This document shows positions 1 to 12,636 of a DNA stretch of 64,000 nucleotides, piece by piece. How positions within the stretch are numbered: position 1 is the first letter of the stretch; the number at the start of each line of letters is the position of its first letter. Made by a program: the position numbers and the translations under genes. This DNA comes from Nissolia schottii (taxonomy: Eukaryota > Streptophyta > Magnoliopsida > Fabales > Fabaceae), in assembly GCA_003254905.1 (NCBI GenBank), contig QANU01073111.1, positions 1,241,404 to 1,305,403 of the forward strand, in the 5' to 3' direction. The notes under the pieces are model-generated. The model had not been told where the DNA came from. It saw nothing but the letters and a program-made list of their open reading frames with translations, and ran no database searches.

Positions 1-3000
1 AAAAAAAAAAAAAAAATGTTCAGTCAAATACATTGGAGTCCGAGAATGACCATACTCAAAAATGCATGCAAATGATATTCTTGGCAGAATCTTTGGTTGG
101 TAGAGCTAAGGAGCATTGGCATTAGATTTAGTGGTATCCCTGCTTCCGAGAAACGGTCACATAGTGCGTTGATTGGTGCCTTTTTTTTCTGATATATTCT
201 AAATTATTTTAAGAAATTATGTGAGAGGCAATGTGATGCGATTGATAAGGAAAAAAAAAAAAACTCTGAAGTGAATTTTCACTTTAAACTAAAGTAGAGA
301 TTTTATCGTTAAATTAATAAAATAAAAAATAAAATTTATTTTTATTTTATTAATTTAATAATAAATGTTTTTATTTTATTCTCTTAAATAAGAGATTTTA
401 CTTTAAATTTTTCTGTCCCAATTAATAAACTTCAACTAAATAAATATATTTCATGGTTAAATTTAAGGTTTTGTTACCGAATGTTGTAGAGATACAATAT
501 TTATTAAAAAGTTAAAAGTAATTTTTTTTTATTGTTACTAAGGTATTCAATACTTTAAATTTTAAAATATTTACTCTATTAATAAAATATTTTTACTTAT
601 AATTTCTTAAGGGCACTCCATAATTTTATTACTTATAATTAATTCTATAATTACAATGTGCGATATGATGGTAGCTTATCTTGTTCCTTAATTATGTTGG
701 TGTGGGTTTAACCCTCATACGTGGGAATGAAAAAATATTTTATAATAGCCTTTCACTTCATGTGAATGCAAAATATTGCAAAGAGATTAATCATTGATAT
801 CGATGATGAATTTAAAAAAAATTCCAACTATAACCCTATATTCTTTCAAAAGATCTAATTATGTGGTTCTGGTTATTCAGCATTGTTGTCTATATAAATG
901 CATGTGTGCACCATAAAATATATGGTTTAGCTAACAAATACCTTAATAGCACTTGTTAAAGAATCTAAAGTTGTATGATTTTATTGAAAAAATAAAATTG
1001 ATAAGTTTTAAATGCAATAAGAGATATTAAAATTCACAAAACATTATATTCTGAGTTTCTTAACAAGTACTCTTAAAATACAAAACCCTAAAATATATAA
1101 ATGCATGGAAAGCAACAAAGCGATGTTATTGATGTATATAGCCATCTCTTTTGCTGCTTTGCTTTTACGTCCAAAGCTATTTCATAACCAAATGAAAAAG
1201 ACTTAAAGCATTTAGACTCATTACTGATCAATAAGGGAACGAAGAAAGAAACCACCGCACTCAATTTTGAAGCATTTAAAATTGTCTTGATAATTAACAC
1301 CATGTAAAAAAGTTGCGATTAGATCTAAAATGGACCATTCTTTTTTTTTTTTTATGTCTTCTTTATTTTATTTTATTTTTGCTTTAGTTCACGGGGAGTG
1401 TGGATAATTTGATACTAATATTACATTAGTAAAGGTGGACGGTGCCTTCGCAACGGCATTTGCATGCAAAGCTATGATGCACAAATACTTAAAATAGTTA
1501 TTGTACTCGTATTAGATAGACAAATACATATCATATCAAATAATTTTAGATGCTCTTAGTTATTATCTTAATAATATATTTTTCTAGATGTCATATTTGT
1601 GTATCGTACCATACGTATCACGTTTCCACCCATATTCGTACATCATAGTTGTAAAGTATAAAGCAAATCAGCCAACATATATTTAGATCTAATTACGAAA
1701 AACTGTTTTTCATTAATTTGGCTATAACAAATTACTACGTACAACACTATGCACTTTAGCAATGACGGTAAAGTCATTGCTTCGTAGTTGTATGAACACC
1801 ATATTGCATTAAAAAAAAATACTTATGATTAACATTTTTTAATGGCTGCTTTGTGGATAAGCACATCAATCTTGTGAAAACCTTTTTTCCTTGCTTTATA
1901 ATTCTTCGTGTTTTTCATAAAGTTCTTGGCATAATGAATGTTCTTTTTTCATTTTCCTGTAATATGATTGAGAGTCATATGATTATTTTATAGGACCTAT
2001 CTAGAAAAAAGTGACATAGTTTACCTAATAATGCTCGACTACAAATGGCCGAGTGAGCCACATGCACCGCAGTTTGCAAGGTGTGTGTCCCACATTAATT
2101 GAAAAATAAATTTAAGAAAAAGAAGAAGAAGAAAGTAAAGCGGACAACGTAAAACATATATGCAAGGGAAAATTTAAATATGTCAATCAATTCAAATAAT
2201 ATATTCAGATCAAACAAAAGCTAAACAGTACAAAAGCGTATCTCCCGCCATTACAGATAAAACACGAAGCAACTCATGCACGAACCCAAGCAACTTGATT
2301 TGATCTGTTTAGGAGGCCCGACCTGGCAGGCCTTCCTATATATATATAAAATAAAACATTTGTTACCTAGCCTGTTTATCATGATTTGTTTAATATTTAA
2401 ATAAAATTTGAACATCTATAAATCAACAAAATTCTAAATTGTAACAACAATCTAACATTTAAACAAAAAATCATACCCCAATCCAAATTGCAACTCCATA
2501 GATCAAGAAAAAGTTTCCATCATCAATAACATAAATTTAAACTTTTAATAATGAAAAATCTAAACACATTAGTCTAACACAAACAATTGTATAAAATACA
2601 CACAAACAAGACGAGCAACCATGTTCGGTTTGTTTATTCACCCCTACACGTGAGGAAGTATGTATGATTGAATTGTAATTTTTCTTCTTTTAATGTGAGA
2701 AAGAGAAATAATAGAGAGATAGATTTCTTTAATTTAGGGTTTCTAAAAACAAAAGTTAAAATCATAAAATTATACTAATAACTATGTTTGCATAAAATAT
2801 CACAAAAAATGATACTAACCTAATGGTTAAAACATTGTCTTGATTTGTTCACTATCTCTAATTCAAGTCCCAGTGAAAGTAAGGTAAATCTGATACATAC
2901 TTATCTCTGTATTTGTGATTAATTATTACATGGAAGATAACATATCAGCCAAAGACTTTTTATTTTTCCTCCAAACCATCAAGTGATAAATGGTAAACTA

Positions 3001-3225
3001 TTTTTTTTACCTCTAAGAGCTACCATCTAAAAATTTATCTATAATCAATACTTCGTCCGCTCTCAAATATCTATTTACCTTTCTATTTTTTATTTTTTAA
3101 AATAATTATCTATTTTTTAAATTTAAATAATATTAATTATTTATATATATATATATATCCTATTTAATGAAAGTGGTGAGAGAGATAATATATGAAAATG
3201 AAAAAAATTGATAGGAGTGATTTTG

Positions 3226-3795
3226 TAAAATAGAAGGTCTCAACTTTATTCCAAATTTAGTCCGAAAAATGAAAGTCATTTTTTTTGTACATTTTAAGTG
3301 TTACATAATAATTTAGAGTCAAATAAATTAGTTTTGTCCCCGTTATAAGGGGCCCATCTCACATTTTCAATCCCAATTTATTTTACTCAAATGAGTACAT
3401 TAAAAATGGGATTGCCTTGATGGGTCACCAAATGGAATTGGGACACTCTAAAACTAGGTCTTGATTAGTTAGTTAGTTATACGAGCATCTCCAAAATGAT
3501 AAGTCTCAATTTTGGTTTCATTTTAGACTTCAGTATTGCATGTTTACATCAACATTTGTGGGTCAATGCATTATAAATGTAAAATTGTCTTATAAATGAG
3601 TCTCTTCACTCTAATGAAAAGTCTTAACTTTGGTCCTAAAATAGAGATTATTTTTTCTACTACATGTCAAGTGTCACATGATAATTATCAGAAAAATAAA
3701 TTGGTCTCGTCTCAATTAAAAAGACTCATCCCACAATCTTAATCCCAAATTATTTTGCTCCAATTGAAACTTTAAAAATGAGACTGTGATACTAT
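3226..3795. repeat. Two diverged direct copies of a 190-bp repeat
   Basis: About 3,226-3,420 and 3,605-3,795 can be aligned by eye. Both run through AAGTCTCAACTTT-like, AAGTGTCACAT-like, AAATAAATTGGT-like and CTCATCCCACA-like blocks in the same order. Between them lies GAGCATCTCCAAAATG, similar to the opening of many plant PIF/Harbinger-like MITEs. The family is not identified. This may be one element with an internal duplication or two adjacent insertions. Confidence 0.5.
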
Positions 3796-4009
3796 GTCTC
3801 CGAATGAGACTCAAACGCATTAAACTCATGCACTGGATATACTCTTACAACTAACTAAATAATCAGCAGACTAACTAATTAACTATAAAGTTCTTACAAT
3901 GAGTATTAACTAACTAATCTGCGAGCTGGGACAGCTAACAATCTCCAACTGTCTAAATTAACAGCTAACTAATTAATAAACACATGGCCTAACTACTAGC
4001 ACGACATAA

Positions 4010-4023
4010 ATATATATACATAC

Positions 4024-4079
<56 letters not shown>
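4010..4079. repeat. ACAT then TA microsatellite
   Basis: Several ACAT tetranucleotides run directly into about 20 uninterrupted TA dinucleotides. Confidence 0.95.
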
Positions 4080-4082
<3 letters not shown>

Positions 4083-4667
4083 ATATCGGTCAATTTCTCA
4101 ATTGGAGAAGGATTTGAAAACAACAGAAAAAAAAAAAAAGTATAAGGGAATACGGTCTTCCTTTTAGATTCCTTTATAATTTATATCTTGGATATTATGT
4201 TTAAAAAGATGATAAAGAAAAGAAAAACAATCAAATTTATTTCGCTCCTTACCTTTTTATTCTATGCATAATTAATGTGAAATAGTTTTTTCACCGTCTT
4301 TAAAAAAAATTTAAGAATTAATGTTACGATAATTCATGTGGTTAAATACTGATTCTCTTCTAAGTAATTAAAATATATATTTTGAGTTATGTAAATTAGA
4401 AAAATAAAATAGCTATGAGAGCTACCATTGGCTTTTTTCTTTTCTTTTTTTTTAAAAAAAACACTGCATACAACCCAAAATCTATTCACTAGTTTACAAC
4501 TCAATCTCTCTAATACATTTTCTTATCTTTTTATTCTTATTCTTTATTTTTTTCTCTCTATCTTTTGGGTCAATTTCCCATTATTTTTTTTGTCTCCATT
4601 TAATTTTTTTTTATAGATCTAAGAGTTTTCATTTTCGTTTCTAGCATATATGTTGTTTTTTATTTTT

Positions 4668-5030
4668 TAAAAGTTTGTACATGTGTATAAAAAAGTTTGT
4701 GCATTGTCATTTAAAAATTTGTACAAGTGAGTACAAAAGTTTTCTTCTTCGTTTTTGTTTACATTTCTGTCATATTTTTTATTTCTGGTTATTAAAAAAA
4801 TTTTGGACGCTAGTTCAAAAGTTTGTGCATATGTTCTAAAATGTTTGTTCATGGTAGAGAGTGCGTCCACGCACTTAGAGTGTGAGTGAGGTGATGGAGA
4901 GAGAGCGACAATTATTATTTGTTATTTAATGTGTCACAAATTCAGTTTGATTTGGTTTCATATTTAAAAAAATTTGAACATACGTGTGAAAAAATTTATA
5001 CATTTATATGCAAAAATTTGTACACTCGAT
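4668..5030. repeat. Cluster of degenerate AAAATTTGTACA motifs
   Basis: At least eight copies of a 12-16 base motif close to AAAATTTGTACAT occur on the + strand within 360 bases, some with GTGCAT, GTTCAT, GAACAT or ATACAT endings. Spacing is irregular, so this is not a simple tandem array. Clustered degenerate motifs of this kind occur in the subterminal regions of some plant DNA transposons, but no terminal inverted repeats or target duplication were recognised. Confidence 0.5.
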
Positions 5031-5878
5031 GTCATTATATAAACCATGAGATGACAACATGATTAGTAACATTTAAATAGTACCCTAACAGCGCTATTTA
5101 TTTATTTTTAATTCCATATTGGTTATTTAAACAAAAGAAGAAAACTTCACAAGATTTTTTGAAATTAGAAATTAAAAGTATAAAACATGATAAAGTTACC
5201 CAAACATCACCAATATTAAGACATTAAATTTGTTGTGTAGACAAAGTTGCTACTTTCTATGCTATAAGCAACAGTTAAGAAAAGATCATTTGAATTGAAT
5301 TTTTTTATTATGTGTGATTTTTTAATTAAAAAACATTTAAAAAATTTAATTCATTAACTTATTTATTTTCTTATCATTTTTATAAATGACCATTACCAAT
5401 TTTTTTATATTTTATTACTAAAAATATCAAGTGTTATTTACAAAAGCGAATAAAATAATAAATAAGTTGATGAGATAAGTAGTTAAAATATTACTCTTCA
5501 CTTTCTTTATAAATTATCATATATAAGTCTCTTATTAATTAATATTTAGAGCTAACACTTTCTTTTTCATGAAAATAAATCCAATACAATATCTGCGGGG
5601 TGAATGCATGGGGATTGCAAACAAGGGGTGGTTCTGTCAACACAGAAAGGTGGCCCCCACTAGAAATGTAAAGCACAACGCTTATATATATCATCAACCC
5701 TTCACCAATCACTTGTCTTCTTCATTCTCCCCTTACAAATTAGCCCGATCCAACCTCCCTCCATCCATGTGTTGTTAAATTAAATTAATGTATTCATCAC
5801 CATTTGTGTGAACTCTGAAAGCATATAGTATCTCATCACTCACCTCATCATCAAAGATTCAAAATCAAAAGAGACAGA

Positions 5879-6420
5879 ATGAATGGAGGACACAAGCCCT
5901 ATGTGGTAGTGGTAGTGATACAAGCCATATATGCCGCTATGTTCCTCATCTCAAAAGCAGCATTCGACCATGGCATGAACAATTTCATCTTTGTCTTCTA
6001 CCGACAAGCCGTTGCCACCCTTTTCCTCATCCCTTTTGCCTTCTACTTCGAACGGTAATTAATGATTGATATGAATATTTACATATCTTGATTGAGCTTT
6101 TTTTTTAAAGATAAACGAGTAAAATATCATTTTTGCCTCTAAAATTAGTAGCTTCTATCAATTTTATTATTAAAATTTTGAAATTATTAAAATTGTTCAT
6201 GAAGTTGTCAAATGTTCATCAAATTAGTCTTTTGAAGACTGAACCTTAGGAACAAACTTATGAACATTTGACAACTTCAAAGACAAAATTGATAATGTGA
6301 GTTTTTGAATCTATTGCGCGTGTAGGAAAACTGCACCGCCTTTGCCTTTCGTGACCTTCTGCAAGATCTTCCTCCTCTCTCTCTTTGGGTATGTAATATG
6401 TATCCTCCGATCGAATTTAT

Positions 6421-6465
<45 letters not shown>

Positions 6466-9400
6466 GTATACGCGTGACATTAATTATATGACTTATTAAA
6501 GCATGAAGATGATGCTATACAGAACTACTAGTTAGTTGTTCTGTTTTTTTCTTTCTTTCTTTTTTCCTACGGTTCATAAATAAAATTGAATTTGTCGATG
6601 ACGGGTGAGTGAATAATTTCCAGCATAACCTTGAGCTTGGACATATATGGTATTGGTCTTATTTACACATCAGCAACTTTGGCTGCGGCAACCACTAACT
6701 GCCTTCCAGTTATCACCTTCTTCTTGGCTCTCCTACTCAGGTACGCAATTGCTTTACATTTTTTTTTCCTTCTTTTCTCTTTCCTTCAAAAATTAGCCTG
6801 CTTATAAATTTGCATTTTATTCAATTATTATATTTATGGTTAGTGTGACTTTGATCCCCTTTATTCGACCGCTGATCCAGTTTTCGGGTTAATTTGCACA
6901 CATTCTCCCTAATCCCTATGAATAACACTCGCAGCGCACCAACCTAAAATTATCTAGGTTCATATATTCCTGTAGAGATAGATTATGTCATAAATTAATC
7001 TTAGCAAATGTAACTTTATGGATCATCACACACCACAGTACACTAACACAACCGCGCACATATCTATTTTTATGAAGGAATCCTGACACCAAGAAAAGTA
7101 AAAGATGATGAAGATAGGGCACTTAAAAAAGAAGACGTTTTAAATTACAGATGCCATCCATATTTGAAACATCTTTGGTAAACTTATTCTCACCGGACAT
7201 CTATTATCTATTGCTCCCTTCGTTTTTATAATAATTGTCAAGATTTTTGTATCTTTGGGTTTTAGAGTATTTATCAATTTTAAATATCAACATAGCGATA
7301 ATTTTTTAGCAATAATATCTTAATTTAATAATACTATTAATGAGTACATGAACACAAAGAAAAGAATAATATTAATTATCATTAAAAAGTGACAAAGATA
7401 ATTTCGTCCACTCAACATATTTTTTTACCATTATTAAGGTTATTAATTCACAATTTTTTAAATTTATGCGTTAACCCTAATTTTAATTTATGTATCAACT
7501 TTAATTTGATAGTTATTTTAAAATGGATTAAGTGTAGGGTTAAGTTAATAAGTGTTCTAAGGATACTTATTAAAAGACTTAAAATATAATTATTTATTAT
7601 TTATAATATTCTTAGTCCATCAAACACTTTACATTTTTATTTTTTAATATAAATTTATTTCTTGTGAATTTTTTAACAAAGTGTCTTTAGCATAGTAAAT
7701 GTACTGTATATAAGATATAGGAAACTCTTATGCATAGGGTATAGATATGATATAGACGATGTATATACATTACGTGAGAATGATAAATACCACCATGTGC
7801 GTTTAGGTGAGAACTTGTTGTATTTATGCCAATCATCATACTCTGGTATTAATACATTTTGGCTTTTGTCAAAGTGGGTGTGGGTGTGGGTGTGGGTGTG
7901 GGTGTGGCTGTCAAAATTACGGTCAGTCTGTGGGTCTAAACGGGTCACCCGCTAGTCCGTTTATTTTTTTTTAAATTATAAAATTTAAAAAAATTCAAAA
8001 AAATTATTTAAATTTTTTTAAAAAAATTCATTGGCCGGTCCACGAGCCAAACGGGCTGGTCCAATTTTTTTTTCAAAATTTCGCGGGCCTATTTTTTGTA
8101 TGTAAAGTTCATCCATTTAACCAGATAAACGGACCGGACCCATTTTGACAGCCCTAGGTGTGGGTGTGGGTTGATGAGTTGACTGGTTGCGTTGACTCAA
8201 CCCAGCGCTCCTTACTTTCCTACAAAAAGTCTAAATGTTATAATTACTTACTCCATAGCTCAATATTAATATTAGTCTCTTTAAAAAAAATTATTTTGCA
8301 TTATTAATTTTTTTAACATTTTAATATAGAATTAACGACTATATACTAATTTTACCCTTAACAAAAAGAGAATTAATAAGAAGGGATTCAGTGGAAAGAT
8401 GAGTAATTAATGGATAAAGAAATATACAAAGAATAATTTAATAAATTAACCTTACTTTTTTGATAAAATTAAGGTCATTTAATGACTTCTTTAATTCTTA
8501 TACATTAGCCTAAAATAATTAATATTGAGGAACAAAGAGAATAGTTGCTAACATTGTGACCGTAATTATCCCTAAACCCGTAATTATCCCTATTTATCAA
8601 TTGAAAAATGTTAAGTGTGATCATACAATATAATGCATTATTATGTTTGACTCATACTTTATTTATTAGATGTGATGTAATGTGCATGAGATTCAATGGA
8701 CTCGGCCCTATAAGTCAATACAATGTCTAATAAAGTACTACAAATAACATATATAAATCATTTATTAGGTCAAAACTTCTTGAAAAATTAATATTTTGCT
8801 GACCCAAAAAAATTTTAAAATACAATTAAATTGTTTTGAAACACTAGCTTTCAAGAGAAGGGACAAGCGAATGGCGATGCTTGACTTGGGAGATTCTTCC
8901 CCTACGGGCTCTCTTTGTTCGATCAAAATGTAAACTCATATTTAATGATACGTTCCTAACTACTTGGAAAGAAAATGTATTTTTCTCACTTATGTTCGTG
9001 GAATGTTTATATTTCATACAATTGGTAATTTTGACTAATAAGGTGAGTGTAGGCCTCGTGGTAGGTGTGAAAATGGAGAATTAGTGTTTACACCAAAGTA
9101 ATAGTACAAATAACATTTTTTTTCATTAGCATGAATGTGGTCCTTGCCTGGGGATGACATTTGGTGCTTGGAATGTAATTAGCATTGGAACCTTTACAGC
9201 AGTTGCAATGTGGCGATCACATGAATATACATCTCCATGCAACCCAAATCAGTATGAGCGTGACATTAATTTCTTTAGGTCTTTTTTAATCTTTGGTGCA
9301 CATTTTGTATTGCAGGATTGAAAGTTTGAAAATAAAGAGGGCAGCTGGGATAGCCAAGTTGATAGGCATAGTGGCAAGCATGGGTGGTGCAGCAACCCTT

Positions 9401-10894
9401 GCCTTTTATAAAGGTCCTCATCTGGCACTTTTGAGCCGTCATCACCTTCTCAGTCACCATAAAAGCCTACAGCATCAACAAGGTCATGCTACATCTGATA
9501 CTTGGGTAAAAGGTTGCTTCCTCATGCTTCTCTCCAACACCTTTTGGGGGCTCTGGCTTGTGCTACAGGTATAATGCTAAATTAACTTTTGGGTGGATTT
9601 CACTAGCCTTCCTTGATTTTAAGTTTAGGTAATGTTACACACCACATTCATTGATTTGTCGTTCCTAGGCTACAATACAACACTCAGTGTTGTGTTTATA
9701 TCTATGGTCACTCAGTGTTGAGGGTTTAGGGTCTTATTACATAAATTTAATTGGAGTAACTGCATGTTTTTGCAATCATAAGATTCACATGTAATATGCT
9801 TAATAGAGAGGGAGTTTGTTGTAATTTGACCACAATTTTTTTTTATTCCTTTTTCTGATCGAATCACCGTAAGTCACGCTAACTTTTTTTTTTTTGGTTG
9901 CGGATTGAGCAGGCTTTTGTGATAAAAGGCTACCCTTCAAAGCTGCTTTTCACAACTCTTCAGTGTTTCTTAAGCTCAATTCAATCTTTTGTGATTGCAT
10001 TGGCCGTAGAAAGGGACATTGAGCAATGGAAGCTGGGTTGGAATCTCAGGCTCCTTTCCGTAGTATACTGTGTAATAATCCCTCTCAATCTTCGTACTGA
10101 TTTGATTTTATTATACTACATTATTATTAACTGGCCAGAGATTTAATTTGTAATCCAATTAAAAACACATATAACTGATTGCAACCAATTAATTCGTCAT
10201 GTTATAGGGGGTTATGGTGACGGGTGTGACATATTACTTACAGACATGGGTCATAGAAAAGAAAGGACCTGTGTTTCTAGCCATGTCAACACCACTGAAT
10301 CTGGTTATGACAATCTTCGCCTCTGCAATTGTCTTGGGCGAGATAATAACTTTGGGAAGGTAATTAACTTAATTCTACTAGCTATTAAATTTTCGAAGCT
10401 TTTATTTTATTTTTCTTTACAGGCTATATATGGACTTTATAGACTGGAATATGTTTTCAAATATTCCTATAAGATACCAGGGGCGTTATTTTAACATTAA
10501 ACTTGGTGTTTACACTAATTATTTTCCTCACAACACATTGAGTCCACATTCATGAATGAGAGTGTGGAAGTGTGGAACTTAGTAAACATTAAGTTTAGTG
10601 TTAAAACAACATTCATGATTCCTACTTAGAGAAATTGGTGTAAATATCCTTAAAAGAGAGACCTCATCATGTGATTTTTCAGTTCAGGAACAAATATGAA
10701 AAACGTGAAAAATATTAGTGCCCTTCTTTTAAAATTGCCAACTGATTCAGTACTACATTTGCTTTTGGTGTGCGAGGTTCAGCCTTTTAGGTGGGTTCGT
10801 GTTGATTCTAGGACTGTACAGCGTGCTGTGGGCCAAAAGCAAGGAGCAAATGCCCAAAGCCTCCCAAGACTTGGAGCTGCAGCCATCTGGTTAG
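5879..10894 (+). CDS. WAT1-related / nodulin MtN21-like EamA transporter
   Basis: Seven exons encode 345 residues: 5879-6054, 6326-6388, 6624-6740, 9316-9568, 9913-10071, 10208-10359 and 10777-10894. All introns are GT-AG and the phases agree. The start MNGGHKPYVVVVVIQAIYAA is the first in-frame ATG and opens directly into a membrane helix, as in this family. Hallmarks are SKAAFDHGMN, FVFYRQAVATL, YTSATLAAATTNCLPVITF, KIKRAAGIAKLIGI, GVMVTGVTYYLQTWVIEKKGP, LNLVMTIFASAIVLGE and a C-terminal LYSVLWAKSKE. Family members have ten membrane helices in two EamA repeats and move amino acids, auxin or other small molecules across the plasma membrane or tonoplast. The substrate here cannot be read from sequence. 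Intron 3 is unusually long (2.6 kb) and full of repeats, but every splice junction is intact, so the gene looks functional. Confidence 0.93.
6190..6290. repeat. Inverted repeat (small MITE-like hairpin) in intron 1
   Basis: GTTCATGAAGTTGTCAAATG near 6,194 is complemented by CATTTGACAACTTCAAAGAC near 6,263, separated by about 45 bases. It lies wholly in intron 1 of the transporter and does not disturb its splice sites. The family was not identified. Confidence 0.6.
6425..6470. repeat. TA microsatellite in intron 2
   Basis: A TA run interrupted by two TG steps, within the second intron of the transporter gene. Confidence 0.9.
7873..7907. repeat. GTGGGT hexanucleotide repeat
   Basis: About five tandem GTGGGT units. 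The same hexamer resumes at 8,157 on the far side of the adjoining hAT-like element, so the element appears to have inserted into, or next to, a longer array. Confidence 0.85.
7903..8156. mobile_element. hAT-like non-autonomous DNA element, copy 1
   Basis: The right end reads CCCATTTTGACAGCCCTAG, and the left end carries the complement GGCTGTCAAAA in partly degraded form. The interior (ACGGGT, GGCCGGTCC, a long A/T tract, GCGGGCCTATTTTTTG, TCCATTTAACCAGATAAACG) closely matches a second copy at 46,712-47,009. TAGGG-type termini and an 8-bp target duplication are typical of hAT elements. The duplication cannot be judged here because both flanks are GTGGGT repeat. The element sits in intron 3 of the transporter. 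Confidence 0.7.
8249..8543. mobile_element. Possible Stowaway-like MITE in intron 3
   Basis: The left end CTCCATAGCTCAATATTAAT and the complement of the right end (CTCTTTGTTCCTCAATATTAAT) form an imperfect terminal inverted repeat around an AT-rich core. Both ends are flanked by TA. This fits a Tc1/mariner-type MITE, but the termini are diverged and the family assignment is tentative. Confidence 0.4.
10485..10609. repeat. Small MITE-like inverted repeat in intron 6
   Basis: TTTTAACATTAAACTTGGTG near 10,489 pairs with an arm near 10,588-10,606 ending in GTTTAGTGTTAAAA. The intervening loop is about 80 bases. It lies inside the last intron of the transporter. No clear target duplication was found. 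Confidence 0.6.
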
Positions 10895-11765
10895 CTTAAT
10901 GTTATAGTGACCTACCTCCGCGTGATATGAAATATCAAATATTTTTTATTTTTTGCAGAAGCTAAATATAGTCAGAAAGTATATGGTTTATGAAATATTG
11001 AAGGCAACATAGTTTGGAATGTTGCCAAAATTTTGCCAACAATTGATTGATGCATCATAATCACGATTCACGGTGCTTAATTAAGCCTCAAGAGATGTAC
11101 GAAAGAGTCGGAGTTAAAATGCGAATCTCTGACTTACTCGTTTTGACTCAATTATCTCTTCACTGTAAGATTAAGTTGTAAGTGTTGTTTTCATTTTTTC
11201 TGTAACAACATTGGGTTATAATAACAATCAAAATTTATATAAAAAGCCTTTCAAATTTTCCATTAAATTGTCAGAGTTAAAGTAAACTTTTGTATGCCTT
11301 ACTGACGATGCCTAAGATTAACTAGACAATCACAACTCGAAATATATTATCTACAAAAAGAGAACGTACAATTTGAGACCTTTTAGCACATTGGACGATT
11401 GGCTTAATTACTACTGAAAATCAAACTTGTTAAAACAACTATTGTTTTGCTGGGTAGCAACAAAAAATTACCAAATAATTAGCACGAAATATTAGCCCTC
11501 TCTTTCTTACTGGAAGTACGAAAAAGTAATTCAGAAGGTGCTAAAGGGTGATTCACTAAAGAAAGAAAAGACATGCTAAAATGGTATTAATATAATCCTA
11601 ATAAACTTTTCATTAATAAAATTATTGAAAGAGTTGATTTATAAGATATTTAAAAATTTCTAGACCATAAACTTACAATACATCTCTTTGTAAACATTAT
11701 ATTAAAAAATATTAATTTATCACATTAAATCATATAATTTATTAATATAGATTTTCCATTGAATT
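10895..11765. other. Transporter 3' flank and intergenic DNA
   Basis: No further exon is seen. The first few hundred bases should hold the 3' untranslated region of the transporter. The segment from about 11,600 to 11,760 resembles the interior of the MITE at 53,665-54,053 and is listed separately. Confidence 0.6.
11600..11760. repeat. Partial relative of the 53.7-kb MITE
   Basis: The order CTTTTCATTA, AATTATT, a stretch containing TTATAAGA, then ATTGTATTAAAAAATATTAATTTATCA-like sequence and AATCATATAAT follows the interior of the element at about 53,805-53,930. Neither end of the element is recognisable here, so it is a fragment or an old copy. Confidence 0.5.
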
Positions 11766-12621
11766 GAAAATGGCACTTTTCATTAGTGATTTGATTATTA
11801 TACACTTAAAAAATAATATACTCCATTTAAATTACCAAAACATAATAGTCTTGTCTTTTAATCATGTGATGAGAATTTCATCATCACCTATGAAAATGAA
11901 AGAATATTTAGCGACAACAGTTCAACATTTTATATAAACTTAATTATTATAAAAAAAATTAGTCACACTTATCTACTATTGATATCCTAGATGCACCCAA
12001 AATGCGTCAACAAGTTACACAAATTGGAATAATTTTGAGATGTCATTTGGGCCTGAATTAGAAGTCAAACATTTTATTCCTGAATTGTGCAAAACAAAGA
12101 GCTATGCCACTTATAGTGCCAATGATCTCTATGGTAGATGACCAAATGATGCCACAAGAGCTATGCAACTCTATTGTACATGCCCGAATAATGCTACAAC
12201 GAATTGACACCAATGTGTTTTCTTGGGTATCGATTAACACTAATTCTATGTGGATCTAAATTGTACCCAGTCACTAATAATTAATTAATTGTGCAAACAT
12301 CAAGTATCATCCTGGCCCAATTAGGGTCTGTAGCTTTTGGGATTGCTGTTCTCTTCCAACGAAAATGCGGAGAATATCACATCAGCATCAGGTTTCGACC
12401 AAATAAATAAATAAATAATTCAGCACTATATATATACACTCTCACAAAATTGTTAAGTCATGTGACACTTCAAGAGTGATATTAAAATGTTTTGAAAAAA
12501 CAATTATCGCAGAAAAAGTCTGGCATATCTCACTTGATTCAGAAAACTAGAAATCAACGCCAAAAAAAAAAAAAAACTAGAAATTAATCTATATCATGGT
12601 CCGATGAATGATTAAAATTTA
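11766..12621. repeat. Direct repeat A flanking the carA fragment
   Basis: About 856 bases that reappear in the same orientation at 13,957-15,104. Identity by eye is roughly 94 percent over the best-aligned 400 bases. Shared blocks include CTGAATTGTGCAAAACAAAG, AATGTGTTTTCTTGGGT and CATCCTGGCCCAATTAGGG. This copy lacks the 302-bp MITE and so keeps the empty site near 12,430. The repeats do not start with TG and end with CA, so they are not obvious LTRs. No protein was recognised in them. Confidence 0.85.
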
Positions 12622-12636
12622 GTAGTTTCTCACCTA

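Larger units (their letters stand above)
1..5878. other. Gene-free AT-rich intergenic region
   Basis: I see no convincing exon here. Open frames are short and low in complexity. The stretch holds poly(A/T) runs, a TA microsatellite, a pair of diverged direct repeats near 3.2-3.8 kb and a cluster of a degenerate TTTGTAC motif near 4.7-5.0 kb, all listed separately. A segment near 3,050 opens like a Stowaway/Mariner-type MITE end (TACTTCGTCCGCTCTC), but I could not find the matching second end. The last few hundred bases are presumably the promoter and leader of the transporter gene that starts at 5,879. Confidence 0.6.
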
